This document shows, piece by piece, positions 1 through 9,499 of a DNA stretch of 64,000 nt. Each line of letters starts with the position of its first letter. Positions within the stretch are counted from its first letter, which is position 1. Under the pieces are notes generated by a model, which did not search any database, was not told the origin of the DNA, and worked only from the letters and a program-made list of their open reading frames with translations. The DNA comes from Siminovitchia terrae (lineage in GTDB: Bacteria > Bacillota > Bacilli > Bacillales > Bacillaceae_C), in NCBI RefSeq assembly GCF_003605405.2, contig NZ_QYTW02000001.1:318367-382366 (forward strand), given 5' to 3'. Position numbers and translations under genes: made by a program.

Positions 1-150
1 TCCTCCCACTCGTGAATAATGAGGATACCTATGTCTCATTATAACACAAAAGGAACAAACGTTCCCGCGGAGTTGCGACAAAGGCAAGCATTCATCCCCC
101 ACCTACGCTTTGCGTTGAGGAAGGGGACTTCTGCCCTAAGTTGTTAAAGT
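1..150 (+). mobile_element. possible right-end remnant of an IS200/IS605-like element
   Basis: The segment has no ORF. Bases 92-115 contain a GC-rich imperfect hairpin (CCCCCACCTACGC / GCGTTGAGGAAGGGG), followed by ACTTCTGCC and a TTAA end. The order 'GCATTCATC - hairpin - CTTCTGC - AAGTT - TTAA' matches the end of the five ~195-bp repeats elsewhere in the window, so the two may share ancestry. Hairpin-ended tails of this shape are typical of IS200/IS605 right ends, but no transposase or tnpB is visible. The left part is cut by the window edge. The identification is inference. Confidence 0.35.
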
Positions 151-684
151 ATCTTTCATGCTTTCATAAGAATTATTCCAGAAGTTAGGCTTCTCTTTGA
201 ACGTTTTTCCGACGATTTTAACCATCTCTTTGAATTTTTCATCATAGCTTTCATCATCCTTTGACGGCAGCTCTTTTCTGTATTCGTCGACGAATGCTTT
301 CGTCGATTCCGTGATTGGCCCCCATTTGGCCACCTGTTCGCCGTTTTCATCGATGAAAATGAAAATCGGAATCACCCGTTTGCCATTTGTCAAATATTGG
401 TCCATCAAATCCAGATGCTGATCTCGCGGAAGCAGCCGGACATCCATCTCTGTTTTTTCCGCTAGTCGAAGCAAAACGGGAACATTCAGCATACAATGAC
501 CGCACCAAACTTCTGCCAAAGCTATAGCGCGCAGGTTCTTCTCTTTTACTTTATTGAAAAAATCCTCGTCAGCGGGAGGCTGGAAGTTTTCATAGATATG
601 TAAAAAACCATCTTTTTGATGCTCTAGATCATTCATGTATTGCTCAGGCGTCAGCCCTTTTTCAAACCATTCATTCAAGTTCAA
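136..684 (-). CDS. thioredoxin-family protein (WCGHC)
   Basis: This 182-residue cytosolic protein carries a thioredoxin-like redox motif, WCGHC, near residue 60, preceded by the hydrophobic strand IALAEV. A later 'VIPIFIFID' strand fits the cis-Pro region of the fold. It resembles the stand-alone Bacillus thioredoxin_9-type proteins, which are probable thiol-disulfide exchange proteins with unknown partners. The start is TTG at 684, chosen because AAGGAGTG lies about nine bases upstream. There is no signal peptide. The neighbours (hotdog thioesterase, divergent) give no functional clue. The fold is well supported; the substrate is unknown. Confidence 0.85.
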   Translation of the reverse strand: MNLNEWFEKGLTPEQYMNDLEHQKDGFLHIYENFQPPADEDFFNKVKEKNLRAIALAEVWCGHCMLNVPVLLRLAEKTEMDVRLLPRDQHLDLMDQYLTNGKRVIPIFIFIDENGEQVAKWGPITESTKAFVDEYRKELPSKDDESYDEKFKEMVKIVGKTFKEKPNFWNNSYESMKDTLTT

Positions 685-819
685 TCTTTGTCACTCCTTC
701 ATTTATCTTATAAAAATCTTATCGAATCTTGATTATTCTGTAAACAAAACTGCTTGTCTACTATAATATAGATAAAGATAGAGAAAATATGAAATTAGAA
801 AGAAGGAGGAAAAGTAAAA

Positions 820-1296
820 TTGAAAAAAATCATTCATGCCATTCAAGATGAATATCCGGATGAATTCGCTCATTGTTTTGGATGCGGACGCTTAAATGAA
901 GCAGGGCATCGTTTTCGTACCGGATGGAACGGTGACAAAACACTCACCATTTATGAACCAAAACAAGAACACACAGCGATTCCGGGGTTTGTTTACGGCG
1001 GATTGCTTGCCTCACTGGTCGACTGCCACGGAACAGGATCGGCGGCACTTGCCTTACATAGGAAAAATGGCCACGAACCGGGCAGCGGGCATGCATCTCC
1101 CCGTTTTGTCACAGCTTCATTACATGTCGACTACCTGAAGCCTACACCACAAGGGACAGCTTTAAACGCAATCGGCACAGTCGAAGAAATTCATCCGAAG
1201 AAGTGGAAAACTTCAGTAGAAGTCTTCGCTGGGAACGTCCTTTGTGCAAAGGGCGAAGTGATAGCTGTCGTCATGCCCGATACTTTTAGAACTTGA
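820..1296 (+). CDS. PaaI/4HBT-type hotdog thioesterase
   Basis: The 158-residue protein has the hotdog-fold pattern: an N-terminal CFGCG motif, the helix segment GFVYGGLLASLVDCHGTGSA with the acidic residue expected in acyl-CoA thioesterases, and strands ASLHVDYLKPTP and AIGTVEEI. Members hydrolyse acyl-CoA or related thioesters; the substrate cannot be read from sequence. The TTG start at 820 is preceded by AGAAGGAGG, a very strong ribosome site. It is convergent with the MBL gene, and a shared hairpin terminator follows at 1302-1330. Confidence 0.85.
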   Translation: MKKIIHAIQDEYPDEFAHCFGCGRLNEAGHRFRTGWNGDKTLTIYEPKQEHTAIPGFVYGGLLASLVDCHGTGSAALALHRKNGHEPGSGHASPRFVTASLHVDYLKPTPQGTALNAIGTVEEIHPKKWKTSVEVFAGNVLCAKGEVIAVVMPDTFRT

Positions 1297-1301
1297 AAAT
1301 G

Positions 1302-1330
1302 AAAAAGCATCCTCTTTGGATGCTTTTTTA
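1302..1330. terminator. bidirectional terminator between hotdog and MBL genes
   Basis: AAAAGCATCC and GGATGCTTTTTT form a 10-bp stem with a four-base loop. There are A and T runs on both sides, so it can stop transcription from both convergent genes. Confidence 0.85.
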
Positions 1331-2152
1331 CGTATCAAACAAAGTTCCCTCCAACGCGCTGATATACCGACCGGCTGACATTTGAACAGCCTCATTGGCA
1401 TTTTGCGCAACCACTTTTTGAAAAGCATTATACAAGCGGTCAAATTGGAGTTCCTTTACATAATTGGCTATCGCTTTTACTTTTTCGGCCGGGAGCGGAA
1501 TCAAATTCGGGTAACTATACATGAAGCTAACCCAATTTGTATCAGCTACGACTTGAATAATATCACCAGTAAGTAAAACTCCTTTCCCATTGTTTCCTTC
1601 AGGCCAATGTAAGACAGCCCCTCCTTTGAAATGTCCGCCGAGCCTATGCAGGACAAGGTTTTCTGATAGCTCCAACTGTTCACCTGACCAAAGATTAATC
1701 CAATCACTTGGCTCCGTCACCCAATGACCGTCATCCTTATGGATGTAAATAGGAGCTTGAAAGCTTTCCGCCCATTCCACTTGAGCCGAATAATAATGCG
1801 GATGAGACAGGGCAATAGCATCAATTCCGCCTAGCTTTCTGACTTGCTTCTTTGTTTTTTCATCGAGAAAACTGATACAATCCCAAAGAACATTGAACCC
1901 ATCCCCTTGAACAAGGAAAGCGGACTGACCTATTCCGAATTTCGGCACCGTCGTTATCCTGTATAACCCTTTCTCCATTTCCACTATTTCATTTTCATAA
2001 TCTCCACTGGCCTGCATATCACCAAGCGTCGTCCATTCCTGGCCGTTTGGATTCACATACTGCCGTTCTTCCGTACAAATACTGCAAAATTCGGGCAGCT
2101 GAACGCTGACAGGATATTGAACACCGCAGGTTATACAAATGAACTTTGTCAT
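1328..2152 (-). CDS. zinc-ribbon plus metallo-beta-lactamase-fold protein
   Basis: The product is 274 residues from the ATG at 2152, which has AGGGAGG seven bases upstream. A longer frame would start inside a repeat and is unlikely. The N-terminus has two cysteine pairs (CITCG and CSICT) forming a rubredoxin-like knuckle. The rest matches an MBL-fold hydrolase: SHPHYYSAQVEW in place of the usual HxHxDH, LGGHFKGG for the next His, and LLTGDII for the Asp strand. The Asp-His half of the first motif is not conserved, so metal binding may be altered. The substrate is unknown. The upstream region is the 195-bp repeat, so its promoter may lie within or beyond that element. Confidence 0.8.
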   Translation of the reverse strand: MTKFICITCGVQYPVSVQLPEFCSICTEERQYVNPNGQEWTTLGDMQASGDYENEIVEMEKGLYRITTVPKFGIGQSAFLVQGDGFNVLWDCISFLDEKTKKQVRKLGGIDAIALSHPHYYSAQVEWAESFQAPIYIHKDDGHWVTEPSDWINLWSGEQLELSENLVLHRLGGHFKGGAVLHWPEGNNGKGVLLTGDIIQVVADTNWVSFMYSYPNLIPLPAEKVKAIANYVKELQFDRLYNAFQKVVAQNANEAVQMSAGRYISALEGTLFDT

Positions 2153-2171
2153 CTCCATCCTCCCTCTTCTT

Positions 2172-2366
2172 ATCAAATACGCCTTGGCGTATTTGCGCCC
2201 AGATTTTATCGAGCTTAAGCTCGATAAATTTCCTCTGAAAATCTGTGGCATCCGCCGGAGGCTTTGACTTTATTCAGCCGGGGTTTGAACCCCCACTGAA
2301 TGGGATACCAATAGGCATTCATCTCACCACTTATAGAAGTGGGAGATTTCTGCTGAATGAAGTTAA
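2172..2366 (+). repeat. 195-bp structured repeat, copy A
   Basis: This is the first of five copies, all in the same orientation (others at 10455, 29590, 43279 and 44757). Predicted pairings are: GCGCC/GGCGT near the left end; CAGATTTT with AAAATCTG enclosing ATCGAGC/GCTCGAT; ATTCAG-GGGGTT/AACCCC-CTGAAT; and CATTCA-CCACTT/AAGTGG-TGAATG at the right end. The copy ends with GAATGAAGTTAA. There is no ORF of its own. It separates the MBL gene from the put operon. Confidence 0.9.
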
Positions 2367-2575
2367 TCGTTCGTTTTATCAGTAATGCAGGAAAGGCTTT
2401 CTACTGACCCGGTCACTAAGCACCGGTCATGCCTCTGTTACAAAGCTTCTTCCGTCCCCTTTTGTTTCCAACCAACAACAAAAGCACCCAAAGTTTGTTT
2501 TCTACAGACGATGCCAGACATATTTAAAATTTATACAATAAATTTAAGTCTAATATATCTAAGGTGGTGAATAAA

Positions 2576-3493
2576 ATGGAAACGGTAACAAAAAATTTGT
2601 TTTTATTTCTTTCCAAAAACAATTGGCTGAATGAGATGGCAAAGAAAAGAGGCAGCAATATTGTTACAGGAAAAATTATTGCAGGGACTGATTTTCCAAG
2701 CTCCGTCCAAATCATCAAAGAACTGAACACCAGAGGCTTAGCCACCACTGTTGATCATTTGGGGGAATTTGTTAATTCAGAAAAAACAGCCGTTGAAAGG
2801 ACGGAAGAGGCTATTGCCACGATTGAAACGATTAGCAGAGAAAGACTCGACTCCCATATGTCCGTCAAAATGACGTCGCTCGGCCTCGATATTGACCGGG
2901 ATCTTGTCATCAGCAATATGACAAGTATTTTAGATACAGCGGAAAAACATGGTGTCATGGTGACAATTGATATGGAGGATGAACCCCGATGTGAAAAGAC
3001 ACTTGAACTATTTAAACAGTTCAAGCAATCATACAATTGTATCAGCACAGTTTTGCAGGCCTACTTGTACCGGACAGAACAGGATTTGAAAGAATTAAGT
3101 TCTTTGAAACCGTTTTTACGGCTTGTAAAGGGAGCATACAAAGAGCCGCAAACTGTCGCCTATCCGGATAAAAAAGATGTCGACGAAAATTATAAAAAAT
3201 TGATAGAACAAAGCTTTAGACTGGGGTTGTATACTGCAATCGCCACTCACGACGATCATATGATTGAGTATACAAAGGGACTTGCTGCAAGATTGCAAAT
3301 TCCCAATAATCAGTTCGAATTCCAAATGCTGTACGGCATGCGGAACAAAACACAATTAGAGCTTGTGGAACAAGGGTATAAGATGAGGGTCTACGTTCCT
3401 TACGGACGTGATTGGTACGGATACTTTATGAGAAGACTAGCTGAAAGGCCGGCAAATATTTCATTCGCCTTTAAAGGTTTCGTAAAAAATTAA
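2576..3493 (+). CDS. putB: proline dehydrogenase
   Basis: This is a FAD enzyme that oxidises L-proline to delta-1-pyrroline-5-carboxylate (P5C), at the cytosolic membrane face. It has 305 residues, the usual length of monofunctional Bacillus PRODH. Signature segments are LRLVKGAYKEP and, near the C-terminus, YVPYGRDWYGYFMRRLAERP, the conserved PRODH substrate-binding motif. ATG 2576 is preferred because AAGGTGGTG lies seven bases upstream; in-frame GTGs fall inside that site. It is first in putB-putC-putP, 30 bp before putC. The upstream 2405-2428 region has a GACC/GGTC hairpin that could sit in the leader. Confidence 0.95.
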   Translation: METVTKNLFLFLSKNNWLNEMAKKRGSNIVTGKIIAGTDFPSSVQIIKELNTRGLATTVDHLGEFVNSEKTAVERTEEAIATIETISRERLDSHMSVKMTSLGLDIDRDLVISNMTSILDTAEKHGVMVTIDMEDEPRCEKTLELFKQFKQSYNCISTVLQAYLYRTEQDLKELSSLKPFLRLVKGAYKEPQTVAYPDKKDVDENYKKLIEQSFRLGLYTAIATHDDHMIEYTKGLAARLQIPNNQFEFQMLYGMRNKTQLELVEQGYKMRVYVPYGRDWYGYFMRRLAERPANISFAFKGFVKN

Positions 3494-3523
3494 TCATTTT
3501 ATATTGATAAGGAGTTGTGTTGG

Positions 3524-5068
3524 ATGATCACTTATAAACACGAACCATTCACAGATTTTTCCAAAGAAGAGAACAAACAGGCGTTCAAAGCAGGGCATGA
3601 TTTGGTGGAGAACTATCTTGGCATGGAGTATCCATTAGTTATCGGCGGAAAGAAAATTACGACGGATGAAAGAATCATTTCGATCAACCCGGCCAATAAA
3701 GAAGAAATCGTCGGAAAGGTTTCGAAAGCTAACCGTGAATTGGCCCAACAAGCAATGGACAGTGCGTTCTCAGCCTTTCAATCTTGGAAAAAAGTGAAAC
3801 CGGAAGTCCGTGCAGATGTCCTTTTCAAAGCTGCCGCTATCATTCGCCGCAGGAAACACGAATTTTCCGCTTTGCTTGTCAAGGAAGCAGGCAAGCCGTG
3901 GAATGAAGCGGATGCCGACACAGCCGAAGGTATCGACTTTCTGGAGTACTATGGGAGACAAATGCTCGAGCTGAAGAGCGGCAAAAGAGTGGAAAGCAGA
4001 CCAGGGGAATACAATCGTTATGACTACATCCCGCTTGGCGTTGGTGTCATCATTTCCCCATGGAATTTCGCCTTTGCCATCATGGCTGGAACTACGGTGG
4101 CTGCTATCGTTTCAGGAAATGCGGTCCTTTTAAAGCCGGCATCCACGACGCCTGTTGTCGCAGCCAAATTTGTTGAAGTAATGGAGGAAGCTGGACTGCC
4201 AAAAGGTGTGCTCAACTATATTCCAGGAAACGGATCTGAAGTCGGCGACTTTCTTGTTGACCATCCAAAAACTCGGTTTATCAGTTTTACAGGATCAAGA
4301 GAAGTCGGAACCCGCATCTACGAACGTGCTGCCATTGTGAACGAAGGTCAGATCTGGCTGAAACGTGTAATTGCTGAAATGGGAGGAAAAGACACGATTG
4401 TCGTTGATAAGGAAGCGGATTTAGAGCTTGCTGCCCAATCAATCGTCAGCTCAGCTTTCGGTTTTTCGGGTCAAAAATGCTCCGCATGTTCCCGTGCTGT
4501 CATTGTCGAGGATGTATATGAAGAAGTGTTAAATCGTGCTGTCGAACTGACAAAAGAGTTGACCATTGGCGATCCTTCCGACCCAAACAACTTCATGGGG
4601 CCTGTGAACGACCAAAATGCTTTTGATAAAATCATGAAATATATTGAAATTGGAAAAAGCGAGGGTGAATTAATGATTGGCGGAGAGGGCGATGATTCCA
4701 AAGGCTATTTCATCAGGCCGACCATTTTTTCCGGACTTGACCCTAAAGCACGCATCATGCAGGAAGAGATTTTCGGCCCAGTTGTAGCCTTCGCCAAAGC
4801 GAAAAACTTTGATGAAGCGTTGGAAATTGCCAATAACACGGAATATGGGTTGACTGGAGCCGTCATTTCCAACAACCGACTGCACCTGGAGCAAGCACGT
4901 GAAGACTTCCATGTCGGAAATTTATATTTTAACCGCGGCTGTACTGGAGCGATTGTCGGTTACCAGCCTTTTGGAGGTTTCAACATGTCAGGTACCGATT
5001 CAAAGGCAGGAGGACCTGATTACCTGCTGCTCCATATGCAGGCAAAAACTACTTCCGAAATGTTATAG
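3524..5068 (+). CDS. putC: delta-1-pyrroline-5-carboxylate dehydrogenase
   Basis: This NAD-dependent aldehyde dehydrogenase turns P5C / glutamate semialdehyde into glutamate, the second step of proline use. Its 514 residues match the ~515 of the RocA/PutC family. Visible family marks are [24 protein letters not shown] (cofactor loop), EMGGKD, the catalytic-cysteine segment [12 protein letters not shown], and [12 protein letters not shown] 3524 follows AAGGAG by nine bases; a TTG three codons earlier is less likely. It lies between putB and putP in one operon. Confidence 0.95.
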   Translation: MITYKHEPFTDFSKEENKQAFKAGHDLVENYLGMEYPLVIGGKKITTDERIISINPANKEEIVGKVSKANRELAQQAMDSAFSAFQSWKKVKPEVRADVLFKAAAIIRRRKHEFSALLVKEAGKPWNEADADTAEGIDFLEYYGRQMLELKSGKRVESRPGEYNRYDYIPLGVGVIISPWNFAFAIMAGTTVAAIVSGNAVLLKPASTTPVVAAKFVEVMEEAGLPKGVLNYIPGNGSEVGDFLVDHPKTRFISFTGSREVGTRIYERAAIVNEGQIWLKRVIAEMGGKDTIVVDKEADLELAAQSIVSSAFGFSGQKCSACSRAVIVEDVYEEVLNRAVELTKELTIGDPSDPNNFMGPVNDQNAFDKIMKYIEIGKSEGELMIGGEGDDSKGYFIRPTIFSGLDPKARIMQEEIFGPVVAFAKAKNFDEALEIANNTEYGLTGAVISNNRLHLEQAREDFHVGNLYFNRGCTGAIVGYQPFGGFNMSGTDSKAGGPDYLLLHMQAKTTSEML

Positions 5069-5092
5069 TCATGAAAACGGAGATGACTTTAT

Positions 5093-6559
5093 ATGACTGA
5101 CGAGGCATTAAAGCTTGTAACGATTATTGTGTATATGATTCTCATGCTTGCAATCGGATGGGTCGCCTTCAGAAGGACGGGCGACCTGACCGACTATATG
5201 CTCGGCGGGCGATCTCTTGGACCGGCCGTTACAGCACTCAGCGCCGGGGCGGCGGATATGAGCGGTTGGCTGCTTATGGGTCTGCCGGGAGCTGTCTATG
5301 CAACCGGGTTAACCAGTGTCTGGATTGCCATTGGATTGACCGCGGGAGCTTATTTGAATTGGATTTTTGTTGCGCCAAGACTGCGCACCTATACTCAAGT
5401 GAGCAATGACTCTATTACGATTCCTTCTTTTTTTGAGAACCGGCTGAAAGATAATACGAAACTATTGCGAATAGTTTCAGCCCTTGTCATCTTGGTCTTT
5501 TTTACCTTTTATGTTTCTTCGGGTCTTGTCGCAGGAGCAGTTTTCTTTGAAAGCTCTTTTGGGTTTGGCTATCAGCAAGGGCTCCTCATCATTGCACTCG
5601 TAGTTGTGGCCTATACACTTTTTGGCGGTTTCCTCGCGGTAAGCTGGACAGACTTTGCACAGGGACTGATCATGTTGGTCGCACTGTTGATCGTTCCCGC
5701 ATTGGCCATCATGCATACGGGCGGTCCGGCAAAAACAGTTGAAACGATTCAGTCTATTGACCCTAAAATTTTCTCGTTTTTCAGGGATACAACATTTATC
5801 GGAATTATTTCCCTCCTTGCCTGGGGTCTCGGTTATGTGGGGCAGCCCCATATCATTGTAAGGTTCATGGCCATCAGTTCAGTAAGAGAAACAAAAGTAG
5901 CGCGCCGGATTGGGATGAGCTGGATGATTATATCGTTGCTGGGAGCTGTATTGACAGCCCTGATTGGGATCGCGTATTTTCATACGTCGAATCACACACT
6001 GCATGATAAGGAAGCTGTCTTTATCGAACTTGGCCAAATCCTTTTCCATCCCTTATTTGCGGGTTTTGTCTTAGCAGCGATTCTTGCTGCCATCATGAGC
6101 ACCATTTCATCACAGTTGATCGTCACTTCAAGCGCTCTGACTGAAGACTTATACAAATTAATTTTCCGTCGTGATGCAAGTGACAAAGAACTGGTCTTTT
6201 TCGGACGAATGGCAGTTTTGGCCGTGGCATTGATAGCCTTTATCATTAGTTCCAATAAAACGGAGTCGATCCTGAACCTTGTCGCCCATGCATGGGCTGG
6301 GTTTGGAGCTTCGTTCGGACCAGTCGTTGTACTAAGCCTTTATTGGAGGAAATTGACCAACTGGGGAGCAATTGCTGGTATGGTCGCTGGAGCAATCACT
6401 GTACTCATTTGGCAAAGCCTGGACTTTGAGTTATATAAAATCATACCAGGCTTCATCATCAACCTTCTCGTTGCAGTGATTGTCAGCCTGATCACTTATA
6501 AACCTAATGAAGAAATTGACAAAGAATTTGATGAGAGTTTACGCCTCCTAAAGGAATAA
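5093..6559 (+). CDS. putP: sodium/proline symporter
   Basis: The gene encodes a Na+-coupled proline importer of the SSS family in the cytoplasmic membrane: 488 residues with about 13 hydrophobic segments. Typical PutP stretches include MLGGRSLGPAVTALSAGAA, SGWLLMGLPGA, and the QPHIIVRFMAI region. The start ATG is preceded by CGGAGATG. It is 24 bp downstream of putC, so co-transcribed. The operon probably ends at the hairpin that follows at 6570-6616. Confidence 0.95.
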   Translation: MTDEALKLVTIIVYMILMLAIGWVAFRRTGDLTDYMLGGRSLGPAVTALSAGAADMSGWLLMGLPGAVYATGLTSVWIAIGLTAGAYLNWIFVAPRLRTYTQVSNDSITIPSFFENRLKDNTKLLRIVSALVILVFFTFYVSSGLVAGAVFFESSFGFGYQQGLLIIALVVVAYTLFGGFLAVSWTDFAQGLIMLVALLIVPALAIMHTGGPAKTVETIQSIDPKIFSFFRDTTFIGIISLLAWGLGYVGQPHIIVRFMAISSVRETKVARRIGMSWMIISLLGAVLTALIGIAYFHTSNHTLHDKEAVFIELGQILFHPLFAGFVLAAILAAIMSTISSQLIVTSSALTEDLYKLIFRRDASDKELVFFGRMAVLAVALIAFIISSNKTESILNLVAHAWAGFGASFGPVVVLSLYWRKLTNWGAIAGMVAGAITVLIWQSLDFELYKIIPGFIINLLVAVIVSLITYKPNEEIDKEFDESLRLLKE

Positions 6560-6569
6560 AGTATTTTCA

Positions 6570-6616
6570 TGAAGCGGTCAATGAAAGTATGATAAACTTT
6601 TCATTGACCGCTTGTA
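6570..6616 (+). terminator. hairpin after putP
   Basis: GAAGCGGTCAATGAAAG pairs with CTTTTCATTGACCGCTT around a short loop, then TTGTATTTT follows. This is a roughly 15-bp stem. It fits a terminator or partial attenuator between putP and putR. Confidence 0.7.
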
Positions 6617-6637
6617 TTTTGGATAGGGGGAGTTTGA

Positions 6638-7867
6638 ATGGACCGCCTCTTAGAAAAAATCATTTCACTGACGAATATAGAAGAAATAACAGAAATGATT
6701 AGTCAATTTTTAAAAAAACCTGTTGTTATAGAAGATGAACAATTTTCCCTTTTAGCGTATAGCTCTTTTTATATCAATCAGTTTGATGAAGCCAACAAGC
6801 AAACCATTTTTACAAAGCGCTGGACGATTCCCATCCTGGAGAAATTCATGGATGAGGGAATTGTGGATCGCTTAAAGACGCTTCCTGAACCCTTCAGAGT
6901 CGAAAAGATAGAGGAAATCGGATTGAATCAGCGTGTGGTTGTAAGCGCTAAATATAAAAACCACGTTTTAGGTTTCATCTGGGTACAGGAAACCGATCGG
7001 CTGCTGACTGAGGACGAACTCTCTTTTCTACTGGAAGTCTCTTTTCATGTTGGCAAACTCCTCTATCAAAATAAGCAATTGAAGTTGAAAAAAGACGAAC
7101 AGAAAAATAATTTTTATAAAAAAATCTTAGAGGATACTTTTCAAACGGAGGCACAAATCAAATGGGAAGCCGCTAACGTCAAAATCCCCATTCCGCACTC
7201 GTTTATTTCCATTGTTTTTACAGTCAGCCCCTCCAGTGAAGAATCTTTTGGAGAGCTGCTTGAAAAGGTGAGACTTTTCGCCAATACATTAAAAATGCCG
7301 AGCCACCTCTTTATTAATCAACTGATGGCAGTTGTCCTAATTGGAAGCAGTTTGTCATCACCCAAAGACCTGACGATACACGCAAACGCGTTGACAACAT
7401 CTGTTTTGGCACAATTCAACGGAGAGCAAGTATATGCTGGAATCAGTAATCAATATACTTCTGTCACCCATCTGAGAAAAAGCTATCTTGAAGCCATTGA
7501 AGTTATAAAGACAGCCAAATTTATCGGGATTGAGGAGCTTCCATCTTTTGAATATAAAAAGCTTGGGTTGTTCCGTTATTTGGAGACAATTTTACAGCAG
7601 CAGAAAAAAATGGGCGATCAGAACGAAGAACTGCTGAAGCTAAAACAAAAGGACGAAGAAAGCCAAACGAATCTCCTTCGAACGCTGGAGGTCTATTTGG
7701 AGGAAAACTGCCGGCTAAAGCAGGCTGCAGAAAAGTTATTCATCCATACAAACACATTGAAATACCGATTGAATCAAATCAACGAATTAACCGAAATCGA
7801 CTTTAATGACTTCAATCAGAACTGCCAACTATATATTGATTTGAAGATTATGAAAGTAAAAGGGTAA
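6638..7867 (+). CDS. putR: PucR/CdaR-type transcriptional activator, probable PutR
   Basis: This 409-residue regulator has a C-terminal PucR-type helix-turn-helix near residues 345-395 (LEVYLEENCRLKQAAEKL, then IHTNTLKYRLNQI). The variable N-terminal half could be a sensor domain. B. subtilis PutR belongs to this family and activates putBCP in response to proline. Position directly behind putBCP makes the same role likely here. ATG 6638 has ATAGGGGGAG upstream. That proline is its ligand is inference from the family and context. Confidence 0.88.
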   Translation: MDRLLEKIISLTNIEEITEMISQFLKKPVVIEDEQFSLLAYSSFYINQFDEANKQTIFTKRWTIPILEKFMDEGIVDRLKTLPEPFRVEKIEEIGLNQRVVVSAKYKNHVLGFIWVQETDRLLTEDELSFLLEVSFHVGKLLYQNKQLKLKKDEQKNNFYKKILEDTFQTEAQIKWEAANVKIPIPHSFISIVFTVSPSSEESFGELLEKVRLFANTLKMPSHLFINQLMAVVLIGSSLSSPKDLTIHANALTTSVLAQFNGEQVYAGISNQYTSVTHLRKSYLEAIEVIKTAKFIGIEELPSFEYKKLGLFRYLETILQQQKKMGDQNEELLKLKQKDEESQTNLLRTLEVYLEENCRLKQAAEKLFIHTNTLKYRLNQINELTEIDFNDFNQNCQLYIDLKIMKVKG

Positions 7868-7945
7868 GAAGCTGTTTCCAGTATGTTCTATAAATCAACC
7901 ATATCGTCAACTTGAGAAATCAATTTCATCATCCGATAACAGACC

Positions 7946-7991
7946 TAAAAAAACTCTCGGAAAGCAATTAACAGCTCTCCAAGAGTTTTTT
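7946..7991. terminator. bidirectional terminator between putR and the hydroxyproline arm
   Basis: AAAAAACTCT and AGAGTTTTTT are complementary arms with a longer inner loop that also pairs in part (CTCGG...CTCCAAG). The T tracts face both convergent genes. Confidence 0.75.
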
Positions 7992-7993
7992 CG

Positions 7994-9499
7994 TTATCCC
8001 TTCTCTTTCATATTTACAAAGACACTTTTTACTTCTGTATAGTTTGCGAGTCCATATTCCCCACCCATTTCGCGGCCGATTCCGGACTGTTTGTAACCCC
8101 CGAATGGCATGGTTTCCCATTCAAGCCCAAAGTCATTGATCCAAACCGTCCCGGATTGGAGTTTGCCCGCGATATAGTGGGCTTTTTTGACGTTTTCCGT
8201 CCAGATGCTCGCTGCCAGACCGTAGTCGCTGTCATTTGCCCGACGGATGACCTCTTCCACCGTATCAAACGGGAAGACAGCCATGACCGGCCCGAAGATT
8301 TCCTCCCGAGCGATGGTCATATTATCTGTCACATCTGCAAAAACAGTGGGGCGGACAAAATACCCTGTGTCATAAGCACGTTCTCCTCCTGAAATAAGGC
8401 GCGCACCTTCTTCCTTCCCTTTTTCGATATATGAAAGGACAGTTTCTAGCTGTTTTCGTGAAACAAGAGGCCCCATTTCCGTCGTTTCATCAAGTCCATG
8501 CCCGACTTTTAATGAATTTGCCCGTTCGGCCAATCCCTGCAATACTTCGTCATAAAGGGAGCGGTGAACGTAAACCCTTGTGCAGGCACTGCAGTTTTGG
8601 CCATGGTTATACATTGTTCCTGCAAACGCCCCGTCAATCGCTTCACTTAAATCCGCATCTTCCAGAATAATCGCCGGGGACTTTCCACCAAGCTCCAGTG
8701 TCACTCCCTTGATTTGGTCCGCTGCCTGCTTCATGACCGACTTGCCCACCGCCGTTGATCCCGTAAAAGCTACTTTATCGACAGCTTTATGGCGGACCAT
8801 CGCTTCTCCCGCTACCCGCCCATATCCAGGGACGACATTTACCACACCGTCCGGAAAGCCGGCTTCTTTAAACAATTGCGCTGCATACAGAATGGAGAGT
8901 GGTGTTTCGGTCGCCGGTTTGATCACCACTGTGCAGCCGACCGCCATGGCCGATCCCAGCTTCCATGCCGCCATGGCAAGCGGAAAATTCCATGGGATGA
9001 TCTGCCCGACAACTCCAACCGGTTCATGAACGATATAGTTCAGATAATCCGGTGAGACTTGGACTGTTTTCCCTTCAATCTTCGTGGTCCAGCCCGCATA
9101 GTAGCGGAAGTGCTGAACAGTGCCGTCCACATCGTCGGCCAAGGCAACAGCATACGGCTTTCCATTGTCCAATGTCTCAAGCTGCGCCAACTCTTCCCTG
9201 TTCTCTTCGAGTAAATCTGCAAACTTGTAGATCAGCCTGGAACGCGAAGCGGCGTCCATCCGAGTCCATTCCCCTTCGTCAAAAGCGCTGCGCGCTGCGG
9301 AAACTGCCAAATCGATGTCTTCCTCCCCCGCCTCATAAACTTCCGCAATCTTCTCTTCCGTGGCTGGATTCAATACATCGAATGTCTGCCCGCTTTTAGA
9401 TGAGACAAATTCCCCATTAATATACAGCCCTAATTTATTTTTTAAAAACTCCCGAACTCTGGGCTTCAGCTCTGTTGTTTTTGCCTTTACTTCCGTCAT
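7994..9499 (-). CDS. aldehyde dehydrogenase, probable alpha-ketoglutarate-semialdehyde dehydrogenase
   Basis: The protein is a 501-residue NAD(P)-dependent aldehyde dehydrogenase with the full family set: IIPWNFPLAMAAWKLGSA, KPATETPLS, FTGSTAVG, LELGGKSP (general-base Glu), GQNCSACTR (catalytic Cys near residue 300) and EEIFGPV. By sequence alone it could be a betaine-aldehyde-type enzyme. Its ATG overlaps the stop of the deaminase gene by four bases, and its place behind the epimerase operon makes 2,5-dioxopentanoate to 2-oxoglutarate the likely reaction, the last step of trans-4-hydroxyproline breakdown. Confidence 0.85.
   Translation of the reverse strand: MTEVKAKTTELKPRVREFLKNKLGLYINGEFVSSKSGQTFDVLNPATEEKIAEVYEAGEEDIDLAVSAARSAFDEGEWTRMDAASRSRLIYKFADLLEENREELAQLETLDNGKPYAVALADDVDGTVQHFRYYAGWTTKIEGKTVQVSPDYLNYIVHEPVGVVGQIIPWNFPLAMAAWKLGSAMAVGCTVVIKPATETPLSILYAAQLFKEAGFPDGVVNVVPGYGRVAGEAMVRHKAVDKVAFTGSTAVGKSVMKQAADQIKGVTLELGGKSPAIILEDADLSEAIDGAFAGTMYNHGQNCSACTRVYVHRSLYDEVLQGLAERANSLKVGHGLDETTEMGPLVSRKQLETVLSYIEKGKEEGARLISGGERAYDTGYFVRPTVFADVTDNMTIAREEIFGPVMAVFPFDTVEEVIRRANDSDYGLAASIWTENVKKAHYIAGKLQSGTVWINDFGLEWETMPFGGYKQSGIGREMGGEYGLANYTEVKSVFVNMKEKG

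Noticed and set aside
2153-2251. Longer start for the MBL-fold gene inside repeat A
   Set aside because: No ribosome site fits. AGGGAGG before ATG 2152 places the start right at the zinc-ribbon domain.
2367-2575. Riboswitch or T-box leader before putB
   Set aside because: Only a small GACC/GGTC hairpin is present. I see none of the conserved T-box or riboswitch core sequences.
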